Below are positions 44,005-50,013 of a DNA stretch of 64,000 nt, piece after piece. This stretch comes from Sphingopyxis lindanitolerans (GTDB lineage Bacteria > Pseudomonadota > Alphaproteobacteria > Sphingomonadales > Sphingomonadaceae): the NCBI RefSeq assembly GCF_002993885.1, contig NZ_CM009578.1, positions 2,502,009 through 2,566,008 on the forward strand. Reading direction: 5' to 3'. The translations under genes and the position numbers were made by a program. The notes below the pieces were generated by a model, which was not told the origin of the DNA, made no database searches, and was given only the letters and a program-made list of their open reading frames with translations. Numbering within the stretch: the first letter of the stretch is position 1; each line of letters starts with the position of its first letter.

Positions 44005-44910
44005 ATGTTGGTTCATACGGACCTGGCGGGACGGCCCGCCCCCCATTCGACCGCCGGACGTGAGCTGCTCCGGCATGGCTATACCATCCTGCGCGGGGCA
44101 GCACCCGCGTCGCTGATCAACGGTGTAGCGCACGACCTCGAACCACGGTTCGCCGCGACGCCCTTTTGCGAAGGCAGCTTTTACGGCGAGCGCACGAAGC
44201 GCTTCGGGCGCTTGCTCATCCGCTCGCCGCTTATTGGAGAGCTCGTGATGCACAAAGCGATCCTCGATCTCGCCGAACTCGCGCTCGGCAATTGGTGCGA
44301 GCGGATCCAGCTCAACCTCGCCCAGGCGATCGAGCTCCATCCAGGCGCGCTGGCGCAATTTCCGCATCGCGATCAGGACATGTGGCAGGGGTCCCTCGGC
44401 GAGGTAGAATATCTCGTCAATGTCATGTGGCCGCTGACCGAATTCACCGAATCGAACGGGGCGACACTGATCTGGCCGCGGAGCCACGGGCTTGAGGCGC
44501 TCGTCGAAGAGCCGGCCGAGCCTCCGATCGTCGCGGAGGCGGAGCCGGGCGGTGCGATCGTCTTTCTCGGCTCGACCCTTCACGGCGCGGGTGAAAACCG
44601 GAGCAGCGCGGTTCGGCGCGGCATTATCGTCAGCTACTGTCTTGGCTGGCTGAAGCCCTACGAGAATCAATGGCTCGCTTATCCCCCCGAGGTGGCGAAG
44701 CAATTCCCGGCAGATCTCGCGGCGCTCGCGGGCTATGTCCAGCACCGGCCCAATCTCGGTAATTTCGAGGGCCAATGCCCCTCGGTCCTGTTCGGCGGCT
44801 ATCCGACCGAACCTCTGGCCGCAATCGATGCTCTTCGTCCCGATCAGGACGCGTTGCTTGCAGATTATGTGGCCGGTCAACGAGACGGTGGCGAGGACCT
44901 TGCGGCATGA
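44005..44910 (+). CDS. Phytanoyl-CoA dioxygenase family (Fe(II)/2-oxoglutarate) protein
   Basis: The 301-residue protein has the PhyH double-stranded beta-helix with iron ligands HRD (H121, D123 in AQFPHRDQDMW) and H193 (GSTLHGAGENRS), and an arginine (R204/R205) for 2-oxoglutarate. It should hydroxylate a small molecule or peptide. Its position directly after luxI suggests the homoserine lactone or its acyl chain as a substrate; its place ahead of a lasso operon leaves the peptide as another possibility. The start follows gtgaggaggctggg and the stop overlaps the GntR start (ATGA). Confidence 0.85.
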   Translation: MLVHTDLAGRPAPHSTAGRELLRHGYTILRGAAPASLINGVAHDLEPRFAATPFCEGSFYGERTKRFGRLLIRSPLIGELVMHKAILDLAELALGNWCERIQLNLAQAIELHPGALAQFPHRDQDMWQGSLGEVEYLVNVMWPLTEFTESNGATLIWPRSHGLEALVEEPAEPPIVAEAEPGGAIVFLGSTLHGAGENRSSAVRRGIIVSYCLGWLKPYENQWLAYPPEVAKQFPADLAALAGYVQHRPNLGNFEGQCPSVLFGGYPTEPLAAIDALRPDQDALLADYVAGQRDGGEDLAA

Positions 44911-45530
44911 ACGCGGGCTCGACAATGGAGCGGGTCTATCTCGACCTCAAGGCGAGAATTGTCGGCGGCGCCTATCCGCCCGGCACGCGCCTCGATCCCT
45001 TCCACCTTGCCAAGCGGCTCGCGGCGAGTCCGACCCCAGTGCGCGAGGCGCTCCACCGCCTGTCGGGTGAGCGCATTGTCGATAGCTGGCACCAGGAAGG
45101 CTTTCGCCAGCCGATCTTCGCCGAGTCCGATCTTTGCGATCTTTATCGTTGGTCCGGAGCACTTCTCGCGCTCGCGCTTCGCGATCCGGCACTTCAAAAG
45201 TCCGAGACCGCGGCAATGCTTCCGACAATGGAAATTGAGGACTATCCGGCGCGAGTCGCCCGGCTGTACCGTGCCGTCGCTCTCCTCAACGGCAATCGCG
45301 AGATTCGCTTCGCAATCGCCAATATGATCGACCGAAGCGAGTTTTTCCGCGCGGCAGAGGCGCGCACCGACCCCGTTGCAAGCGAGGAAATCGCCTCGAT
45401 GGAGACGGCCTTTCTGCAAGAACGCTGGGCCGATCTTCGCAGGAAAAGTGCGGCTTTTCACCGCCGGCGCGTAGCTCGCGCGGGACGGGTCGCCGCCGAG
45501 CTCCGGCCCCGGTCGCAAACAATCGAATGA
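44907..45530 (+). CDS. GntR family transcriptional regulator
   Basis: The 207-residue protein has an N-terminal GntR winged helix (MERVYLDLKARIVGGAYPPGTRLDPFHLAKRLAASPTPVREALHRLSGERIV) and a C-terminal helical effector domain that is short for an FCD domain and lacks its clear metal-binding histidines. The start overlaps the PhyH stop by ATGA, so it is co-expressed with luxI and phyH. The lasso precursor gene starts 94 bp after its stop, making the lasso promoter its most likely target. Confidence 0.85.
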   Translation: MNAGSTMERVYLDLKARIVGGAYPPGTRLDPFHLAKRLAASPTPVREALHRLSGERIVDSWHQEGFRQPIFAESDLCDLYRWSGALLALALRDPALQKSETAAMLPTMEIEDYPARVARLYRAVALLNGNREIRFAIANMIDRSEFFRAAEARTDPVASEEIASMETAFLQERWADLRRKSAAFHRRRVARAGRVAAELRPRSQTIE

Positions 45531-45586
45531 TATTCTTCGTATCGTGAAAGCACATAAATTCTATTTTTTTCAAGGGCGTAAGATCG

Positions 45587-45612
45587 TGCCGCCGCAATCC
45601 CGCGGCATTTTT
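45587..45612 (+). terminator. Attenuator-like hairpin just upstream of the lasso precursor
   Basis: The stem tgccgc / gcggca (45587-45592, 45602-45607) is followed at once by five Ts and then by the ribosome site ggaggtag of the precursor gene. It has the form of an intrinsic terminator, so it may attenuate read-through from the gntR side or regulate translation. Confidence 0.45.
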
Positions 45613-45624
45613 GGAGGTAGCGAC

Positions 45625-45747
45625 ATGAACCGCGAAACCAATGACATCGTCGAACTGGGCTCGGTGAGCACCGAAACCGCCGGCGACTTCGGTCCGCCCG
45701 TCGAAATCGGCGGCAAGGACCTGCAGAACGGCATCAGCCTCGACTGA
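45625..45747 (+). CDS. Lasso peptide precursor
   Basis: The 40-residue peptide has a 19-residue leader ending LGSVSTETA, with Thr at position -2 before the cleavage site as in proteobacterial lasso precursors (astexin leaders end ..LGKASAETR). The predicted core is Gly20-Asp40. Its ring part is GDFGPPVE, with Glu8 of the core as the macrolactam acceptor for Gly1 (8-membered ring), and its tail is IGGKDLQNGISLD. By summing residue masses the cyclised core is about 2109.0 Da. The ATG follows ggaggtagcgac. Genes for the B and C enzymes follow. An in-frame upstream ATG (45544) would add an unlikely extension. Confidence 0.9.
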   Translation: MNRETNDIVELGSVSTETAGDFGPPVEIGGKDLQNGISLD

Positions 45748-45758
45748 ACCGTCGGTTC

Positions 45759-45784
45759 GGGTGTCGGCGTTCGCGCCGGCACCC
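45759..45784 (+). promoter_or_regulatory. Hairpin between lasso precursor and B gene
   Basis: The stem gggtgtcggc / gccggcaccc (one mismatch) with a 6-base loop sits between the precursor stop and the ribosome site aggagggatatct of the B gene. In proteobacterial lasso operons a stem-loop here is thought to keep precursor mRNA abundant relative to the enzymes. Confidence 0.65.
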
Positions 45785-45803
45785 GCATCGAGGAGGGATA
45801 TCT

Positions 45804-46454
45804 ATGGGATGGACACTGGCACCAGGCGTTGGCTTCTGTCTCGCCGGCGGCGACCTCATTTTTCTCGACGTTCGAACCGACCGCTATCTTCAGCTTTGCG
45901 GCGAACGACGCGCGGCGTTCGAGCGGCTTTGCGCACGCGAGCCAAATGACAGCGACGCGATGGAGAGCCTGATCGGCACCGGGCTCTTTGCACGCAGCGA
46001 AACTCCTACGGCGATTGCCCCGATCGAAATGGAAGTGCCCGAAACGGATCTGGCCGCGGCACCTATCCCACGGACGGGCCTCCCGTTCATCACAGCGGCG
46101 GCGCGTTCGCTCTATTGGGCGCGCAAGGCGCTTCTTCCCGAACGTCTTGCCGCCACCCTCGACGGATTTACGGCGGCGAAGCGGGCAGCGGCGGGGGACG
46201 CCGACGACATGGCGCTCGCCGCGCTGGCATCGGCTTATGCCGACGCGCGCCGGTGGGTTCCGATCCCGCCGCGCTGTCTGGTCGATGCGCTCGCGCTCTA
46301 TCGGCTGTCACTTCGCAAAGGCTTTGCGCCGACCCTCGTCTTCGGCGTGCGCTCCCAACCCTTTGCCGCCCATTGCTGGCTCCAGTCGCATTCGGCCGTT
46401 CTGACGGGAACCGCCGAGGAGGCGAGCAATTTTCGCCCGTTGCTCGCCATATGA
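45804..46454 (+). CDS. Lasso peptide maturation protease (B protein, RRE-transglutaminase fusion)
   Basis: The 216-residue protein combines an N-terminal PqqD-like recognition element (LAPGVGFCLAGGDLIFLDVRTDRYLQLCGERRAAFERL, residues about 5-45) with a C-terminal transglutaminase-like protease domain holding C158 (PPRCLVDALALYRL) and H190 (FAAHCWLQ). It binds the leader and cuts it off to free Gly1 of the core. I cannot place the third catalytic residue (Asp in McjB) with confidence. The stop overlaps the C gene start. Confidence 0.88.
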   Translation: MGWTLAPGVGFCLAGGDLIFLDVRTDRYLQLCGERRAAFERLCAREPNDSDAMESLIGTGLFARSETPTAIAPIEMEVPETDLAAAPIPRTGLPFITAAARSLYWARKALLPERLAATLDGFTAAKRAAAGDADDMALAALASAYADARRWVPIPPRCLVDALALYRLSLRKGFAPTLVFGVRSQPFAAHCWLQSHSAVLTGTAEEASNFRPLLAI

Positions 46455-48142
46455 TGGACCGCGGCATCTTGGGGATAGCGGGCGCGCCGGGGCTTGAGTC
46501 CGCGGTGTTACAGGCCGTGACCGAACATGGCCTCGACCAAATCGACAAATTCGACGGTCTCACCCTTTATGCCGGCGCGGGACTTAAGAGATCACGCGCG
46601 CGGGCGTCGAGCGTCATTCTCGGCGATTATTTCTCGGATGGTTCGTTCAGCGTTGACTGGGGCAGTTACCTCAAATTCTCTGCGGAACCCGGAAAGCCGG
46701 TCGAAATCAGTCGTGCCCCGCTCACCGGTCTGCCGCTCTACTATTTTCGCACACACGGCGGACTGCTGTTCTTTTCGCATCTCGAACTGGTGCGCGGGCT
46801 CGAAATCAAGGTCGGCTTGGATGTTGATTTCCTCCGCCATCTGCTCGCCTACAGCAATCGTCGCACCGCGCGGACGGGGCTCGCGGGGGTAGAAGAATTG
46901 CTGCCCGGTACGCGCCTCGCCTTCGACGGCCATGTGACTCAGGTCAGGCCGACCTGGTCGCCATGGCCGCACACGCGCAAGGGAATCTACGACCGCGATG
47001 CCGTGCCGCTGCTCAATAGCACGATCCGGAAATGCGTCTCGACCTGGGCGAGCGAGCGAAAGCAGATCATGCTCGAATTGTCCGGCGGCCTCGACAGTTC
47101 GATCGTCGCCGCAGCGCTTGCCGCGGAAGGTCATGGGTTCGCCGCGGCGACGATTGCCACTTCCAGCCCGGACGGTGACGAACGACGCTATGCTCGCGCG
47201 GTGGCCGAGCGCTGCGGCGCCGCGCTTGCCGAATATCTTCACGATGACAGCGAGCTCGATCTCGCTGCGGGCCCGCGGTTCTTATCGCCACGCCCGGCGA
47301 CATATGGCGTGCTTGCCGGAATCGATGCGGCGCTCGGCGCCGCGACGGCGCAGCTGCCCGGCGCGAGCATCTTCACCGGGATCGGCGGCGACAATGTCTT
47401 CGCCATCACCCGCTCGATCCTTCCGGTGATCGATGCGCTCAAGATTCACGAGCCAATCCGGCGGCCCGCTACCGCGCTGCGCGATTGCGCGCGGCTGTGC
47501 GACGTGACCATCTGGCACGCGGCGCGCTCGGTGTATCGTCAATGGCGCCGGCCACCAGCCGCCGGTTGGCCGCGCGACGATGATTATGCCTGTCATTCGG
47601 CGTTGCCCGACGTCCCCTTGCCGCACGTCTGGGACCATGGGGGCGAGCGCATCCCTCCCGGCAAGATCCGGCACGTCCAGTCGATCCAGCGCATTCTTGA
47701 TTTTCTCGATCGGCCGGGGCGCTGGTATGGCCGCGATGTCGTCGCGCCGCTGCTGTCGCAGCCGGTGGTTGAGCTTTGCCTGTCGATACCGGGCTGGCAG
47801 TGGGTGGCGGGCGGTAGCGACCGCGCCGTCGCACGCCAAGCCTTCGCATCGCGCCTCCCTGAATTTGTCGTCTGGCGCCGCAACAAGGGGCGCCTCGAGA
47901 CGCTCTGCGCCAGAGCCTTCATTGAGCAGCGCGCCAGACTGCGCCCCATCCTGCTCGAAGGCCAGCTCGCCCGCGAGGGGCTGCTTGATCGCGAACGGAT
48001 CGAAGCCTATCTCGCGCGCGAGCGCCTCGCGGGCGATTATGATTATTTCCGGTTGCTCGAGCTCGCCGATATCGAACTCTGGATCGCGTCGATCGAAGGC
48101 TTCGGGCGCGTGCCGGCGAGCCTCGCCCAGCGGGCATATTGA
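46451..48142 (+). CDS. Lasso cyclase (C protein, asparagine synthetase-like)
   Basis: The 563-residue protein resembles class B asparagine synthetase. The N-terminal glutaminase-like domain lacks the catalytic Cys2 (MMDRGILGIAG), as in other lasso cyclases. The C-terminal synthetase domain has the pyrophosphate loop LELSGGLDSSIVAAAL and a GIGGDNVFA motif. It should adenylate core Glu8 and close the isopeptide ring with Gly1. The start overlaps the B stop (ATGA); the second ATG at 46454 is equally possible. Its 3' end overlaps the convergent isopeptidase gene by about 100 bp. Confidence 0.9.
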   Translation: MMDRGILGIAGAPGLESAVLQAVTEHGLDQIDKFDGLTLYAGAGLKRSRARASSVILGDYFSDGSFSVDWGSYLKFSAEPGKPVEISRAPLTGLPLYYFRTHGGLLFFSHLELVRGLEIKVGLDVDFLRHLLAYSNRRTARTGLAGVEELLPGTRLAFDGHVTQVRPTWSPWPHTRKGIYDRDAVPLLNSTIRKCVSTWASERKQIMLELSGGLDSSIVAAALAAEGHGFAAATIATSSPDGDERRYARAVAERCGAALAEYLHDDSELDLAAGPRFLSPRPATYGVLAGIDAALGAATAQLPGASIFTGIGGDNVFAITRSILPVIDALKIHEPIRRPATALRDCARLCDVTIWHAARSVYRQWRRPPAAGWPRDDDYACHSALPDVPLPHVWDHGGERIPPGKIRHVQSIQRILDFLDRPGRWYGRDVVAPLLSQPVVELCLSIPGWQWVAGGSDRAVARQAFASRLPEFVVWRRNKGRLETLCARAFIEQRARLRPILLEGQLAREGLLDRERIEAYLARERLAGDYDYFRLLELADIELWIASIEGFGRVPASLAQRAY

Positions 48143-50013
48143 TCGGCCTTGTTCGGGTCGGGGTCGATATCGCCCTGCAGCCAGTAGCGAAACCAGTCGA
48201 GGTTGCGCTGATAGACGGCCCGCTTCTGTCGCGGCTCGACCTTGATGTGCGGTGCGAAGGGGAAGACATGCAGTTCGCCCTTGCCCGCCGCGGTGAGCCT
48301 TGCCTGCAGTTCGGGCGATTGCCGCGCCTCCTGCTCGGGGAGCTGCATCAGAACCGGAGCGTCGATGCGGTCGACCTGAAGCGACGGCGAGCGGCGACGC
48401 CAGTCCGCAAGATCGGTGTCGGGTGGACCCAGCCCCCAAACCTTCTCTAGATTCTGGCGGAAGAAATCGCGGCCGATCCCCGCGTTGAACCAATAATAGG
48501 CTGGCTCGGCTTGGACCGAAGCGATCGACACCGCTTTGAGAAGCTTGCTGTGCGTCGCGGCCCACATCGCGACCTCGCTCCCGAAACTGAGACCGCCCAT
48601 GCCAACACGCCCGGGGTCGGCGAACCCGCGGCGATCGAGCTCGGCAATCGCGGCGCGCACCGCGGCGAGCCCGAGGTCGTAACGCGCCTCGCCGGTCGCA
48701 TTGGATGTCGGCAGCTGGTTGATGCACAACGCCGCGATGCCGCTTCGTGCGAGGGCGCGCAGCGGCCACTCATTACCGAGGCCTCCGCGCAAATAGCCCG
48801 CGCAGCGATAGTAAGTGATGAAGAGCGGCAGCCGTCCGGGGATCTTCGGGCGGACGAGCCAGCCCGACGCACGGCTGCCGCCCACCCGCCACTCGACCGC
48901 CTCGGTGAGAAGATCGTCGCGGTCGGGAACATCGTTCGGCTTGTCGAGGATTTGTGTTGCGCCGTCGGCAAGCGCGATGCGCAGGAGATGCGGCGGCGTC
49001 GCCGCGCTTTCCGCCACGCAGAAAAGTGCCGCGCGCGTTCCGGCGCAGGGCGCATTTTCGCCGCCGCCGCCGAGCAGGCCCTCGGTCGTCAGCAAAGGTC
49101 GAAGACCTATCGCGGGATCCCAGAGCAGCGCATTCTGGCGGATGCGCCGGTCGCGCGTCATAAGGCCGAAGCGCCCGTCGCCGAGCGCGACGTGGGTCCA
49201 CAATCTGGTGCCGCTATCGCTGTCGCAGCGTGCGGCCGTGGCACAGATGCTTTGAGCCACGGCCGCGTGCTCTGCCGCTTGGGGTAACGCCGACTGCGCT
49301 GCTGTCAGCAGCGCAGCCTCTTCGGCGGTGGCGAGGCGATCCTCGCCGGTTGCGATAAGGCGTGCTTGGACCCGGCGCGGCATCTTGGCGAGCAAAGCTT
49401 CGCGGTCGAACCAGTCGCCGTTGAGCCGTTGGCTCGCCGGTCGGCCTGCGATTATCGCGCCGCGGAACAGCGTCTGGGCGAGGTCAACGCGCCCGTCGAC
49501 GAGAATGCCATCGTCGCGTTCGGCCTCCTCGGCGCGTTCGATCGCCGCGCGCGACGGGCCGGTTTCATAGATGAGGGAGCCGGCGGCGCTGACCGCGAAG
49601 CGTTCGATATCCGCGTCGCCGATCAGATAGGGTGCGAAGGCGCCATCGGGGCGGCCTTCCCACAATCCCGCCGCGCCTCTGATCATCGCCCGGACATAGA
49701 AGCGCTCGCTATCGGGCGCCCATTGGGCCGCGCCCGGTTCGACGAGGCCGGTGCCGTTCCAGCTCGCTGGACCGCCATCGCCAAGAAAGCGCGGCGGAGA
49801 AGTCCCATCGCCCGCCACGATATACCAGCCGGTCTCGATGCGCCCGCTCACAGTCGACGGGCGCTCGCGGCGGTAAAGCAGCCAGCGCCCGTCGGGAGAG
49901 GCCGCGAGCCCCGAGAAATCGGTCATCTCGACTAGCTCGCGGGGACTGGTCTGGGCAAGCGCCGGCGACGCGGCCGCAAGGAGCGACGCCGCCCAGACAA
50001 GCTTCTTCACCAT
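48043..50013 (-). CDS. Lasso peptide isopeptidase (Atxe2 type, S9 prolyl oligopeptidase family)
   Basis: The 656-residue secreted hydrolase has a signal peptide (MVKKLVWAASLLAAASPALA), an N-terminal propeller-like half and a C-terminal alpha/beta hydrolase. Catalytic residues inferred from order and spacing are S476 (GGLSFGSE), E560 (QLPEQEA) and H589 (FPFAPHIK); the spacing (84 and 113 residues from Ser) is close to that of the Ser-Glu-His triad of Atxe2. It should hydrolyse the isopeptide bond of the lasso peptide once it is imported. It overlaps the receptor gene by 7 bp and the cyclase gene by about 100 bp in antisense. Confidence 0.85.
   Translation of the reverse strand: MVKKLVWAASLLAAASPALAQTSPRELVEMTDFSGLAASPDGRWLLYRRERPSTVSGRIETGWYIVAGDGTSPPRFLGDGGPASWNGTGLVEPGAAQWAPDSERFYVRAMIRGAAGLWEGRPDGAFAPYLIGDADIERFAVSAAGSLIYETGPSRAAIERAEEAERDDGILVDGRVDLAQTLFRGAIIAGRPASQRLNGDWFDREALLAKMPRRVQARLIATGEDRLATAEEAALLTAAQSALPQAAEHAAVAQSICATAARCDSDSGTRLWTHVALGDGRFGLMTRDRRIRQNALLWDPAIGLRPLLTTEGLLGGGGENAPCAGTRAALFCVAESAATPPHLLRIALADGATQILDKPNDVPDRDDLLTEAVEWRVGGSRASGWLVRPKIPGRLPLFITYYRCAGYLRGGLGNEWPLRALARSGIAALCINQLPTSNATGEARYDLGLAAVRAAIAELDRRGFADPGRVGMGGLSFGSEVAMWAATHSKLLKAVSIASVQAEPAYYWFNAGIGRDFFRQNLEKVWGLGPPDTDLADWRRRSPSLQVDRIDAPVLMQLPEQEARQSPELQARLTAAGKGELHVFPFAPHIKVEPRQKRAVYQRNLDWFRYWLQGDIDPDPNKADQYARWARLAGTRPKPSIDAIQSSISASSSNRK

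Noticed and set aside
45544..45624. Longer start for the lasso precursor (27 more residues)
   Set aside because: The upstream ATG lacks a ribosome site and would read through the terminator-like hairpin; ggaggtag sits correctly before 45625.
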